64,000 nt of DNA from Adineta vaga (lineage: Eukaryota; Rotifera), in NCBI GenBank assembly GCA_021613535.1, contig CP075493.1:4216001-4280000 (forward strand). The letters are read 5' to 3'. Position numbers and translations under genes: made by a program. The notes under the pieces were generated by a model. It saw nothing but the letters and a program-made list of their open reading frames with translations. It had not been told where the DNA came from and searched no databases. Below, piece by piece: positions 19,570 through 31,784 of the stretch. The number at the start of each line of letters is the position of its first letter. Position 1 is the stretch's first letter.

Positions 19570-22038
19570 TTAATTCATTTGAGATATACGTTGTTTTTGT
19601 TGTTCAATTTGTGTACGAAGATCTTGAGGTAAATCTTCACCTAATTGTCCATCAAGCCATAACAATGTTTCTTCAATATCATCTTTCCAATAATCTCTTG
19701 GTACATTCATTAATTTATCCCAATCAACAATGAGTCCTTGCAGATTAATTGAATCTTTCTTCGGTAAAAGACCAACTGGTGATATTTCCGCAATATCGTC
19801 ACCATTTGTTCGTCGAATAATCCAATCGAGAACACGAATATTATCACCTAGAATAGATTACAATTCAAGAAAATTTCCTTATAAAATGATCTTTTTTTAA
19901 ATTCTTTTATACCAAATCCAGGCCAAAGAAATTTCTTATTTTCATCCAAACGAAACCAATTGACATGAAAGATTTTGGGTAACTAAACAAAATACATTCG
20001 AATAAAATTTCCACAACAAAATGTTAACTTTATTCTTTGGATCTTTTTCAAAATCTAACCAATGTTGAATGTAATGTCCAAAATTATAACCAACAAAAGG
20101 TCTAAATAAAATAACAATCATTTGATTGTTTTTTTTCATCGATGAATAATGATCATTACCGCATAGCAAATGGATCATGCATAATTTGTTTTCCTGTATG
20201 TTCAGCTGCTGCTGTTGTTTCAGATTTCAATTGTGAAGCAAGAAAGATTCCATGCTTCCAATCGAATGATTCAATAACTAATGGAACACCATCAGGTCTT
20301 CGGCCGCCAAAAATAATTGCTGAAATTGGTACACCATCAGGATGTTCCCATTTGTCATGTATAATAGGACATTGTCGAGCTGGACAACAGAATCTTGAAT
20401 TTGGATGACTGGATTTTTTTGTTTTATCTTCACCTAATTTATATCGTTCACCTGTCCAAGAAATAATTTCTGTTCCTGCTGGTGTTTCATCTTCAAGACC
20501 TTCCCAATAGAATCCACCATCAGCTGTTTCACCGACATTTGTAAATATAGAATTTTTCAAACAAGTTAAAATTGCATTTGGATTTGTTTTCATATTTGTA
20601 CCGCTATAGAGAAAACAAAAAAAAACATAAAATTATTGTTAGTATTAAATCTTACGGTGCAACACCAAAGAAACCAGCTTCAGGATTGATGGCTCGTAAT
20701 TCTCCTGTTTTCTTATCAAATCTCATCCAAGCAATATCATCACCTACGCAACGAACTGTATAACCGGGAATCGTTGGTGTTAACATTGCTAAATTTGTTT
20801 TTCCACATGCGGATGGAAAAGCAGCAGCAATAAATTTCTCTTCACCTTTTGGATTTGTTACTGACATAATCAACATATGTTCAGCCAGCCCTTGAGAAAA
20901 ATAAATAAACAAATTAGACAAATAAATCAAACTTTTTATCAAATATCTTACATCCTTCATCATAAGCAATACGACCAGCAATACGTAATGCAAAACATTT
21001 TTTACCAAGTAAACTATTTCCACCATAACCAGATCCATAACTAATTACTTTACGAATATCAGGAAAATGACAAACCTAAAGTTAAAAAAAACGAGCGATC
21101 ATTTCAAAGATTCTGTGTAACGATAGATGGCGCTAAATGACGTGTAAAAGACTTTTTTTTTCGTATAAGTGCTTATTTACCAGAGTTTTTTCTGGATTGC
21201 ATGGCCAGTTATTGATAATTTTTTGTGTATGTGGACGAGGAACACCTACGTAAATCTGGATATTTATTTCGAAAACAAGAAAAAATCAAATTAATATACC
21301 CATTGAATGAAGACATTTCACAAATTCCTCATTATGTTGAAGGCATCTCCAAATTGTCGGTGAAACACGAGTCATAATTCTCATTGAAAGTAAAACATAA
21401 TTTGAATCCGTCACTTGTACACCAATTTTACTCAATGGTGAACCAATAGGTCCCATACTAAATGGAATAACATACATCATACGTCCAGCCATACATCCAG
21501 GAAGTCGTTCATCTAATTCATTTTTCATATCAGCAGGTGCCATCCATTGACCAAGTACACATTTAACACCTTCTCGTGAATGTGGTATCGATGCATATTT
21601 ATCATCAGTAACAATATATGTTTTAGATTCAACACGAGCAACGTCCTTCAAAACAAAAAGATCGAAGAATCTATGAAATAAAACTTCAATAAACGATCTT
21701 TTCTTACACGAGGATCTGTCCAACAGATGTAACAATTTTCATATTTTGTTAATTTTGTCAATGTACCACGTTCAACTAACTTATGTGTAATCATTTCGGC
21801 TTCCGCATCCGATCCATCGCATATATACACAGCACGAGGAGTGCATAATTGTATCTAAATTAACATGAATGATTATAATGTGGAAAAAAATATTCTAAAT
21901 AGTTCGAACCATTTGAGCAAGCCATGATTGTACTTGTAGTGGAAGTGATTGAAAATCACCTTTTGTTACTGGTATATCACCAACTTTTTGGATGGTTACA
22001 TAGTGAACTTCAACGAACGAAACATTCACGTCCTCCAT
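19570..22038 (-). CDS. Phosphoenolpyruvate carboxykinase, GTP-dependent
   Basis: A nine-exon gene. The ATG is at 22038 (exon 1, 22038-21910) and exon 2 is 21854-21708. The final exon ends at the stop 19572-19570. The joined protein, about 635 residues, has the usual PEPCK-C length. Recognisable parts are 'GQWMAPADM', '[20 protein letters not shown]', '[20 protein letters not shown]', the P-loop with hyper-reactive Cys '[14 protein letters not shown]', 'GDDIAWM', '[14 protein letters not shown]', '[19 protein letters not shown]' and '[10 protein letters not shown]'. It converts oxaloacetate + GTP to PEP + GDP + CO2, the first committed step of gluconeogenesis. There is no obvious mitochondrial presequence, so it is probably cytosolic. 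It converges with the translocator-pyruvyltransferase fusion, whose predicted donor substrate is PEP. All key motifs are present. Confidence 0.95.
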
Positions 22039-23014
22039 ACTTATTTAATCTGAAGAAATGAATGATTTTCTCTATCTTTCTCTTCGAAAAAAAAGAGAAA
22101 AAGGAATCGGTTGATCGAACTTTGACCTATACAAGATCGCAATACCCATGACTGAGTGATTAATACATCACATGGTGTACTGACGAATTATCAAGAGTGC
22201 ACAGAAATGATTGGAGATTCATGCATAAAAGGTTGATGTTATAAATCAATTAGATACTACGCTGAAAAAAAAAGAAAATCTATGCCGAAAACAGAAAAAG
22301 AAAAGAACGATTTACTACGTCGGTACTTTTGGGGTAATGTAACAATCTCTCTCTCCATGCCTGTTTTGGAAAGAGAATATTTTGGTTCTAGAGAGAGAAC
22401 AGAAAAAAAAAGGAAAAGAAATGAGTTTATTGGACACCCACAGCGATCCATATAAACAGTGCGTAGGATAAAAGATGACACTACAATTTTTCTGATTACA
22501 AATGAATGTAAAATAATGAACGTTCGAATGAATATTTTCTCATTTCTCTCATGTGCGTATAGTAATATTAAATGCTTTGCATACTTTTTCTCAATCCATT
22601 TCGTCGTTTATCATAGAATCTGTAATACAAGCAAAAGTTCTGTGTGAATATGATGGCAATAGCAGTATCAATGGTATCTATTCATTTGTGATAGATGTCA
22701 ATCAATATTTTTATTTTAATTCACGAAGAATAGCAGAGATAGATGTGATTAACACCTATCTAAATTAGTTATTCTATGTCAGCTAATCGAAGACAGGCAG
22801 TCTGTAATATATTTCCATTCGAAGAAGTATACATAGTCATGTTGAACTTAATGGAACTATAAGACGTATTGTGAATATATAGACTGTACTGAAAAGAAGA
22901 GAAAACTTCATTGTCTTATGAAATATGCTCAGATCCAATCAAATAATGGTAAACATTTTATTTTGATTCAAGTGATATAATATATACGGATGACGATTTT
23001 CTTTATTATGAAAT
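22039..23014. other. Intergenic region, ~1 kb
   Basis: Promoter side of PEPCK and 3' flank of the Gfo/Idh gene. Short open frames occur, but none has domain or start support. Confidence 0.5.
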
Positions 23015-24277
23015 TTATTCTTTTAATTCAGTCCATTTTTCTTTCTCATTTTTACTATTCGCTACACATGTTTCAATAAAAGCCATACCACGTACTCCTT
23101 CCTTTACTCCAGGAAAATCTTCTAATTGTTCCGATGGATTCTTTTCTCCGTTCATTTTTGCACGAATCGTTCTAGCAAAATTACGATAAATATTTGCAAA
23201 TGCTTCAATATATCCTTCAGGATGACCAGCTGGTATACGCGTATTATGCATAGCACTTTGTGAAAGATATTGTGTTCCTGTACGATAAATTTCTGTTGGA
23301 CTATCAAACCATCGAACTTCTAAGGTATTACAATCACTATGTTGCCATTGAATTGAACCTTGTTCACCATAGACACGAATTTTTAAATTATTCTCTTCAC
23401 CCGTACAAATCTACGAAAGAGAAGAGAATCTATTTGATTTGAAAGAAATTTTTGGATGTATATAGTTTACCTGCGAAGCCATCAATACACCATTCGTTCC
23501 ATTATTAAAACGTAATAATACACTTGCATCATCATCTAATTGACGACCAGGAATAACTGTTCGTAAATCAGCACAAACATGTGTGACTTGAAGTCCAGTT
23601 ATATATTCAACTAAATTAAATGCATGCACACCAATATCACCAAGGCATCCAGCTGGTCCACTTCGTTTTGGATCAAGACGCCATTGAGCTTGTTTTGAAT
23701 TCACATCTGGATAACTCAACCAACCTTGGGGATATTCAACGTATACTTTTCGAATTGAACCAAGATCATTACGAGCAATCATTTGACGAGCTTGTTTCAC
23801 CATTGGATAGCCTGTATAGGTATGTGTTAAACAAAAGATACGACCAGTTTCATGAACAATTTTTGAAAGTTCACGAGCTTCTTGAAGAGATAAACACATT
23901 GGTTTATCGAGAACAACATCAAAACCAGCACGAAGGGCAAGAATAGTAGGTTCATAGTGAACATGATTCGGTGTAACGATGGCCACAAAATCCATTTCTG
24001 AAAGAATTTTGAAATTTTTATAGATTTTTGATGAATCATTTATTACCTCTGGTTTTTTCTTCGTTGTCAATATCTCTTTATACGTTGCATAAACTCGATT
24101 TGCAGGAAGTCCTAGTTCTTTACCCATTTCGCGAGACTTTTCAGGATCTGAACTAAAAGCACCACATACAAGTTCAATTTCACCATCCAAACATGCAGAT
24201 ATACGATGTACAGCACCAATAAATGCACCTGGACCACCACCAATCATACCCATACGTAATTTTCGTGTAGACGTCAT
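23015..24277 (-). CDS. Gfo/Idh/MocA-family NAD(P)-dependent sugar dehydrogenase
   Basis: Two exons, 24277-23471 and 23410-23015 (intron 23470-23411, GTAAAC...TTTCGTAG, phase 0), 400 aa. The N-terminal Rossmann fold is marked by 'MGMIGGGPGAFIGAVHR' and 'FVAIVTPNHVHYEPT'. The catalytic motif is 'VVLDKPMC' (the family EKP-type lysine; here D replaces E). The C-terminal substrate domain contains 'CLGDIGVHAFNLVEY' and 'HNTRIPAGHPEGYIEAFANIYRNF'. Relatives oxidise or reduce cyclitols, amino sugars or nucleotide sugars; the substrate cannot be assigned. The sequence resembles bacterial enzymes, so horizontal origin is likely. A 49-nt intron-like insert (24048-24000) is translated in frame: removing it would break the frame, although it adds ~16 residues where relatives have a shorter loop. 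Confidence 0.9.
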
Positions 24278-24906
24278 CTAAAATATATTTGAGAAACGTT
24301 TCAAATTTTTTCACCTGAAAAGAATCAAAGCATATTTGCACATTGTCTTTTTAAAGATACATGTAAATACATATGTTTACTGATAGTGATGATAACCTGT
24401 GAAACAAGCAATAGGACTCGTGCAGAACGATAGAATTCAAATAGAGAAAGACAAAAACATTTGATATAACCACGTTGTTTATCCGGTTTTTTTCCCCATT
24501 ACATACATAGAAACTTATATAAAGAATCTAACATAATTCAATATTCAAAATATCTTTTAATCTGAGGACGATACTACCTCAGGTGAAAACTCTCGTTTGA
24601 TAAAGTATATTGATCTTTTAAAATCTCTGAAAAGATTTCTTCTCAATGTCCTTCCTTTGAAATCTATGGCTCTTTCATCATCATATATATATATATGACT
24701 TATTCCTCGCCATTCGCCTCTATCAAATGAGATATGAATGATTCGACACAGGAGTTGTCACCTGGGTTGGTTCTCTCGTAAGAAATAAAATAAATTATCT
24801 CACTATCGAGAAAAGAGAAAAAGATGTGTAAGTACTTTATTTCTTATTCTGTTTTATTAACATAGATATAACATACGTGTACATTATTAAATCGAATAGT
24901 CTATTT
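24278..24906. other. Intergenic, divergent promoters
   Basis: The region between the dehydrogenase and amine oxidase genes, which diverge. It contains an (AT)n-like run near 24680-24700. No coding sequence is supported. Confidence 0.5.
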
Positions 24907-26349
24907 ATGACCAATAATTCAAATCGAACACGCGATGGTTTTATTCAATATTCTAATGATAGCCGTGAAACTGGTTTGTTTACATCTGCTGCTGGTGTGT
25001 CGGCAACATCAGTTATCGATACAAACTTCGATGTGATAATTATCGGAGCTGGTTTTAGTGGTTTAGTTGCTGCTCGTGAATTGAGTCTTCGCAATCGAAA
25101 TGTGTTATTAATCGAAGCACGAGATCGTATTGGTGGTCGAACATTTACGACTGAACATGAAAATCAAAAGTATGAAATGGGTGGTGGATGGGTTCACTGG
25201 AGTCAGCCGCATGTGTGGTCTGAAATTACACGATATGGTTTTTCAATTTGTGAAACAAAAGGTGCAACAGCTGATCGAATTAGTGTGTTATTGGATAATG
25301 GTTCACGATTAAAATCTCTTTCGATGACAAATCTAATGTCACAGTTATGTGAAGCAATGAATAATTATAGTAATGTAGATGGTGTTCAAGGACGAACTGT
25401 TTTTCCTCTACCACATGAACCTTTTGCAGCTAAAGAAGTTATTGAAATGTATGATAAATTATCGATGCAAGATCGCTTAGATCAAATATCGACGTCGTTT
25501 GATAATAATCGAGAAATGTATGATATTATGGACGCTTATTTATCGATGAATTCACAAGAAAAATTATGTGAAAGTGGATTTCTTGATCATTTGCGTTGGT
25601 GGGCATTAGGAGATTTTGAAACATTTCGATTATTTGACAAAACTAGTCGGTATAAAATTCACGAAGGAACAAGTGCATTAGCACAAGCCATATCCAATGA
25701 TTGTCGTGATGTAAAATGGTTACTTTCTACTCCGATTTCTTCTGTTCATCGAACGGACGACAATAAAGTTACGATTCATACGAAGAATGGACAGTCATTT
25801 ACTGCATGTACGGCTATCATTACAGTTCCTTTGAATGCATTGTACAAGCTTGAATTTTCTCCGCCTCTTAAACTTGAAAAACAACGTGCTATCAATGAAC
25901 GTCAATGTCGTGGTGGTTCGAAATTTGCTATTAAACTAGCAAAACCAATTGGAAATTGGTGTGGTTTTGCACCGTATCCAAGTCCTATTACACAAGCTTT
26001 TACTGATGACGACGAAGGTACCATTATAATTGCATTTGGCATCGAAGATTTACTAGATATACGTGATTTTAATGCTGTACAACGTGAACTAAGCAAATGG
26101 TTACCAGATATTCAAATCAAATACATTATTGGACATGATTGGCGTAATGATTCATTTGCTGAAGGAACATGGGGTTGGTATCGTCCAGGACAAACAATAT
26201 CAAATCTATTGACGCTACAAGAACATGAACCACCACTATTTTTTGCAAGTAGTGACATAGCAAATGGTTGGCGATTGTTTATGGATGGAGCTCTCGAAAG
26301 TGGTCTTTCTGCTGTTCGACATGTTGAAGAATATCTCAAAAATAAATAG
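24907..26349 (+). CDS. Flavin-containing amine oxidase (monoamine-oxidase-like)
   Basis: An intronless 480-aa frame from the ATG at 24907. Residues ~38-70 form the FAD-binding Rossmann motif (DVIIIGAGFSGLVAARELS) followed by 'LLIEARDRIGGRT'. 'EMGGGWVHWSQPHVW' matches the conserved substrate-site segment. 'GTSALAQAI' and 'ITVPLNAL' are typical of the family. The C-terminus has 'GTWGWYRPGQ' and 'NGWRLFMDGALESGLSAVRHV', the second FAD-binding segment. It oxidises primary amines to aldehydes, releasing ammonia and H2O2. The Cys used for covalent FAD attachment in animal MAO is not evident, so FAD is probably non-covalent. Absence of introns and overall similarity to fungal or bacterial enzymes suggest transfer. 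It diverges from the dehydrogenase. Confidence 0.92.
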   Translation: MTNNSNRTRDGFIQYSNDSRETGLFTSAAGVSATSVIDTNFDVIIIGAGFSGLVAARELSLRNRNVLLIEARDRIGGRTFTTEHENQKYEMGGGWVHWSQPHVWSEITRYGFSICETKGATADRISVLLDNGSRLKSLSMTNLMSQLCEAMNNYSNVDGVQGRTVFPLPHEPFAAKEVIEMYDKLSMQDRLDQISTSFDNNREMYDIMDAYLSMNSQEKLCESGFLDHLRWWALGDFETFRLFDKTSRYKIHEGTSALAQAISNDCRDVKWLLSTPISSVHRTDDNKVTIHTKNGQSFTACTAIITVPLNALYKLEFSPPLKLEKQRAINERQCRGGSKFAIKLAKPIGNWCGFAPYPSPITQAFTDDDEGTIIIAFGIEDLLDIRDFNAVQRELSKWLPDIQIKYIIGHDWRNDSFAEGTWGWYRPGQTISNLLTLQEHEPPLFFASSDIANGWRLFMDGALESGLSAVRHVEEYLKNK

Positions 26350-27144
26350 TTTGTAATAATTGACATACTAGAAACGTACGGGAAAAAAAGACGTTGCATT
26401 TAAGTGAAAAATATGATCATAAATATTGTCTGTAGTTTGATTAGCAGTTGACTTGTATTTGTAGTTGGATTGTAATGAATTATTCACAGAAGAAAATAAG
26501 TATTCTACTCGTATCTATATCAATACATCTTTCATAGTCGACATCTAGAATACGGTATATTCATAATGAATGATCTGACCCGAAGAATTCTATTTAGTAC
26601 AAATATATATGAATTAGAAATATTTTTTGTGTTTGAGATTGAATTCTAAAAGAATTATCTAGTTATCAAAAACCAGTCAATGAAAGAAAGAACAATCAAG
26701 AATATAGATCGCAAGGTATCTTGCAGTAAAAATAAATGTTCGCTCATGTGTTCCAATACATATAACTTATTGATCGATTCTATTTGTATGTTTTTTCTTC
26801 TTTAAATGTACTCATCAAAGACGGATAAAACGAATAAACAGTTTTTGTTTTGAGATATTTTATAATCTATAAGAAGAAAACCATCGATTTGCGTTTAACG
26901 TCAATATATCGATATCAAAAGGTATTTTATCATTCTTGCATTCGTGATTTCAATTGTTAACGCAATGTCAAGATACAATTTTTATATAATCGATCATATC
27001 TTACTCTTTCTCTTCATCTATGTTGGGTGTAAATATTAACAAGGTTAATGAAAGTATGAAATCAATGGTATTAATTCGTACAATAATACACGTTTTGTAT
27101 CACAACGATTTAGAGAAAAAAAGGAGAAGAAAACAGTTAAGTTA
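26350..27144. other. Intergenic, convergent 3' flanks
   Basis: 795 bp of A+T-rich DNA between the amine oxidase and the potassium-channel locus. Nothing recognisable. Confidence 0.5.
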
Positions 27145-28545
27145 TCAGCGATTATTTTGTGTCAAAGAATGAACTAAAATATTTAACGTATTTTGCATAT
27201 CGTATATGGAATTTTGTACTTGGGCAAGTTGTCCTTCTAATTTATTTTTGATGCGTAAAAAGGTACTTTGTAGTTCGTGCTTTATTTTTATGTCTCAATA
27301 TCCATAATTTGAAAGCATACTTGATAATATTTGCTGCGTGTACATATTGTTCTTTTGCTAATCCAGTATTAAGAACAAAACTGTGAACGTATTTTTCCGA
27401 TCGATCAAGTGTTAATTTTTGTGAAAAAACCGTAATAAGAAGTGCACTTACAAAAAGGCCAATTAACGCTGCAATAATAGATATAGCTAAAAATGACAAA
27501 TATAGTTATGTTTTGAATTAAATATTCTACTTATTTCTTCCACAATACGTCGATGGATATAGATCTCCATATCCGACAGTAGTGAAAGTGATAGAAAATA
27601 ACCACATGGCATCGGAAAAGGATAGGTGTTCATTATTGGATCGATAACTACAAGCACGAAAACTCCAACGTCCAACAAAAAATGTCACAGTACAAAATAA
27701 CATTTCAACATTGTGTTGGCCAACGATCCAGACAAGAGCGTATAAAGAAAGAGAAAAGTTGTGTTTATTTTTCTCAAATTCAAAACAAAACAAAAGAAAC
27801 CAGGAAACTTACTCGATAAGCCAAGTGCAACATCAATTGATGTATATGAATACTCAAAGGGAACTATTCCTGTTTCATTCAAACGTGCTCTTTCTTCATT
27901 TATACGGCTTTCCGTTGGATACAAACGTGGCATAGGATGAACAGCACAAACAATTAATTCAATTGCGATGAGTAAAATTCTTCCTCGTGTTAGTCTAACA
28001 CGCCAATCATCAATTCCATTTTTTTATAGAATAAAGACTCAAATCGAGACAATGATAAATAAGAACAAGTACGAGAAGAATGCCAGTTAAAATACTAATT
28101 ATTAATTTAAGAAACCAACTTCCAGGCATATCAAAGTCATTCAGATGAGTAAATGTAATTTCATTTGCAACGATCATCAAACCAATACTAACAATACTAA
28201 TAGCACACATAATATCAGTTATAAATGTACTAAAATACAAGATGTAAACATTTCCCATTACAATACAAAAACAATTGATTTTACTTACAGACGATTATGG
28301 CACAATTTTCGCGCAGCTAATCGTTTGCTTACAGTAAGAAAGAAGACTTCGTCAACAGAAGTTTGTGCTCTATGTGTTTGAGTATGTTTAACTTCTTTCG
28401 CTTCTCCAGATTTTCTTTCCGATGGTATAGCTGGTGTCATGTCAATAACTGTTGATGCTTTTGATGTAGATTTTTTCATAGATGGTGGAGTTTTTGATTC
28501 CGAATGCTTGTCGGATTGTTGATCGAGGCTTTCACTTGATGTCAT
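27145..28545 (-). pseudogene. SK-type (KCNN-like) calcium-activated potassium channel, damaged
   Basis: Recognisable pieces run in order from the ATG at 28545. They are a Ser/Lys-rich cytosolic N-terminus (exon 28545-28289), S1-S2 ('TDIMCAISIVSIGLMIV'), 'DDWRVRLTRGRILLIAIELI', 'CAVHPMPRLYP', S5 with 'GRWSFRACSYR', the pore 'SITFTTVGYGDLYPSTYCGR', S6, and a calmodulin-binding-like region 'KLTLDRSEKYVHSFVLNTGL' with a coiled-coil tail. The pore and S6/CaM region match small-conductance Ca-activated K+ channels. Defects: a one-base excess in a run of seven T near 28019 breaks the frame between S2 and 'DDWRV'; the S3-S4 and S4-S5 part is missing between 'SIDVALGLS' and S5; no GT donor of the right phase follows the pore exon; and the tail lies in another frame after ~27260. 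Decay is more likely than an intact gene, but homopolymer errors could explain part of it. Confidence 0.7.
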
Positions 28546-29812
28546 CTGTAGATTATGATCTGAAAGCGAGAAGTGCGAAAAACAATACCTTGTATCGAAT
28601 GAAAGCAACTTTTGGTTAGTTTCGCTTTATTTATATTCTTCTATACCAATCACCCAGTCATAACAAAAGTATGTACAATACTTAGTCAGTTATAGAGTTA
28701 CTTAAGTCCTCTATATTTATCATTTATGACTGATAAGTAAGTATGATTGGTAAAAAAAAGTTCTAAAGATAAGAATAAACAAAAGTAGTGATTGTTAACT
28801 TGTACCTGTAAACACTTTTACGTATGACAATATCAAGTAAACAGAAAACATAAGAACCTTTGTAAAGGGAAAAAAGATATGATACAGATATTGTCCATAA
28901 TTTGATTCATTTTCATGTTAAAATCATCACATTATATACGAAAAGAAAAATTATTGCTAGTAGTTTAAGAATTTCTAATGAAAATCTAATGTTAGAGTTA
29001 ATATGATGCTCGATGATACATCTAGCTGAATTCAACTGTAAGCGACAACGAAATGAAAACAACTTTGAATGAATAATGGAAAGAAATTACATAAATTCTT
29101 TTTGAATTATCCATGATTGTATGCTTCATCATCAAAACACTAGAAAGATCAATTATTCACGTTCATATTCTTCTCACTGAACAATACATCATACGCACAA
29201 ACATCTATTCATACGTCTTCTTTAAAATATACAGACTCTCAGGATTGTCCATCATTTCAACGATCTGTTCTCTACAGAAAAATATCGATTTAAGGAACCG
29301 AAAGTGATTTCTCTATTGATCAGTTATGTACAAATACTAAGATAGAAAACAAAATAATGCACCCATCCTACATTTAACATTGGATACCAGTATTTAATAT
29401 AAAATATACACCTATTGTCATATTGATTTCATAATGAGATATAGATTTGTATGAATACGAACAATAAAATCGATAATATACATTTTATTAGCAATACGGA
29501 AAAAGAAAAGATTGAGTATTCATTCACCGATCAAACATAGCAACTAAGAGAATTTTTCGATCGAAAAGCAAACGAAAAGATTTTATGAAGATCGTTATTA
29601 CTCAATGTATTTCGAATTTATTGATTATGCTTATATCATGTATTAATTTATCTGTCTTTTGTTTGATGAAGATATTATAATTTCGTATTACGTTTCATCA
29701 AATGTCACTGAATACCTTTTTCTAAAGTTTTTATTTCGAAATAAATATGTAAAAGCCAAAGCATACATGCATAAAAAGTCAAAATCTATTTTGATAATAT
29801 TAAATAAGAATA
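28546..29812. other. Intergenic region, 1.3 kb
   Basis: No gene supported. Short open frames at 29113-29307 and 29659-29931 lack domains, and the second is antisense to the end of the F-box gene. Confidence 0.5.
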
Positions 29813-31486
29813 TCAATCTAACCAAATATGTAAATCCATATGTTGATCAATATCATATGAATATCGACGATGATGTTGATTACAATAATTTGATAACCAT
29901 TCGATTGTTACTTCTTTTAAATCTTGATTGATATGTCGAAATGTAATATTTCGTAAATTTTGACCGAAATATTCGAAAAGTTTTCGAATATTTTCGAATG
30001 TTATCAATCGTACACAAAGATATTTAATATGAGGAAATAATAAATGTATTCGTTCGATATTACTAAGACAATCACAAATAGTTAATGAATGAATATTGGA
30101 AAAATCAATCATATCAAGATCAATTAATAAAGTTTCAGTTATACGAAGATATTTTAATGATGGCATATGATTATATAAAATACGGATGAATTCCGGATGA
30201 TGAAATTGACCGAGTTTTAAATCTGTAATATGTGTAAAATCAAGAATTGATTGAAGAAAATCAACTACTAATTCAGTAGATAGATGACATCCATAATCAG
30301 TTAGAATTAGTGTTGAAACATTCGGAAAATAATGAGAAGAATCATTTATCAAATGTTTTCTTTCACTATTTAATGTAGATAAATCAAGTGTTAATTTTGT
30401 CACATTTTTCATACATATTTGATTAACTGTTATCGATGAACGACATTGTTGAATAGGATCTATCGATGGTCGATAGTAAAATTGTGTATCACAAAATGGT
30501 AGAGAATAGAGATGTACCATTGTTGGATTCATTTGATAATCTAACATTACATACCAATGTTTTATATCTAACCAAAATGATGTTTGAAATGTTTCAAGAA
30601 TGATTTCTACATTGAGATTTTGTAATTGTGTACAAAAATTAAATTCAAATATTTCAACAGTCAATGGTAAACATTGTTCCCAAAATTGACCATTAAACCA
30701 CTGTTTACCATTTGCTGTTAGTTTGAAGAATAGTAATTTAGGCATTGATTTTAACAAATTTTCCATTTCAAATTTCGTCATTTCAATGAAAGTTGTTAAT
30801 ATTAATCGTGTAAGATGATTAAACAATGAAAGATGATAAGAATTACTTTTCGTCGTAATTGCCGTATCAAGAAAGATTAAATTTGGCATTCGTGAGGCAA
30901 TTGTTGGTAAGGAAAGTGTATTGAATATATTATCATTGAAATATAAATAATCAACTGATGAATTGAATTGATATTCAAATAGAGAATTTAACGTACCGGA
31001 TAAAGATAATCGACGAAGAGATTTAGAATTATTTATAAATGATGAAAGAATTTGAAATGTTTGTTGATTAACAGATGACGATTGACAATGAAGAATTGTA
31101 AGTGATTTTAATGTTTTATTTGTTGGTAAATCACTTAGAATCTTATTGAAATCATTTGTATTTGGTGGTTGAAGTAATTGAAGAACTTCTAAGTTAAGAA
31201 ATTGTTTGAGAGAGAAGAAATTCAGAAATAAACGAAATTGACCAGGTGTATCATCCATATTTGATAATGTTAATGAAATAATTTGTTGAGGATTTATTCG
31301 TTGTAATGTAAAATAAAAATGAGACATAGAAATTGATTGAAAATTTACTTGATATCGATTATAAGTATGTAAGATTTGATTCAAATGAGTATTGATATTT
31401 TGTAAAGAATAAAATATATCATAACTATCGAGATAATTAAAAATTCGATGAAGAATTTCGATGGGTAATTTTTCAAGTAACAACAT
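29813..31486 (-). CDS. F-box protein with leucine-rich C-terminus
   Basis: An intronless frame of 557 aa from the ATG at 31486. The N-terminus (MLLLEKLPIEILHRIFNYLD) is a clear F-box, the SKP1-binding module of SCF ubiquitin ligases. The remaining ~500 residues contain irregular leucine-rich repeats ('LKSLTILHCQ', 'LRRLSLSGTL', 'VSTLILTDYGC', 'IHSLTICDC'), fitting an FBXL-like substrate receptor. F-box genes of this kind are numerous in bdelloids. The substrate is unknown. No frame damage is visible. Confidence 0.88.
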   Translation of the reverse strand: MLLLEKLPIEILHRIFNYLDSYDIFYSLQNINTHLNQILHTYNRYQVNFQSISMSHFYFTLQRINPQQIISLTLSNMDDTPGQFRLFLNFFSLKQFLNLEVLQLLQPPNTNDFNKILSDLPTNKTLKSLTILHCQSSSVNQQTFQILSSFINNSKSLRRLSLSGTLNSLFEYQFNSSVDYLYFNDNIFNTLSLPTIASRMPNLIFLDTAITTKSNSYHLSLFNHLTRLILTTFIEMTKFEMENLLKSMPKLLFFKLTANGKQWFNGQFWEQCLPLTVEIFEFNFCTQLQNLNVEIILETFQTSFWLDIKHWYVMLDYQMNPTMVHLYSLPFCDTQFYYRPSIDPIQQCRSSITVNQICMKNVTKLTLDLSTLNSERKHLINDSSHYFPNVSTLILTDYGCHLSTELVVDFLQSILDFTHITDLKLGQFHHPEFIRILYNHMPSLKYLRITETLLIDLDMIDFSNIHSLTICDCLSNIERIHLLFPHIKYLCVRLITFENIRKLFEYFGQNLRNITFRHINQDLKEVTIEWLSNYCNQHHRRYSYDIDQHMDLHIWLD

Positions 31487-31784
31487 TCTTTGTGATTCTT
31501 TTTTATCTTTTTCTATTCATATATTTATATATATATACACTGATATGACGGAATAAAACCTGGTGCCAATGGAAATTTTGAATATTTTATATTTATACAC
31601 ATCAGCTGTACAAATTATAGAGCTCGCTGTGATACAGAAAAGAAAAAAATAAACATAATTGAAGTAGTCCTAAGGTCATATGAAACGAAATAATATGACA
31701 ATAATGTTATCATTTACCTTTGTACTGTTAGATAACAGACCTGTTATTTTATTTTTCATAGTTACAATAAGATTTTCAGACCAT

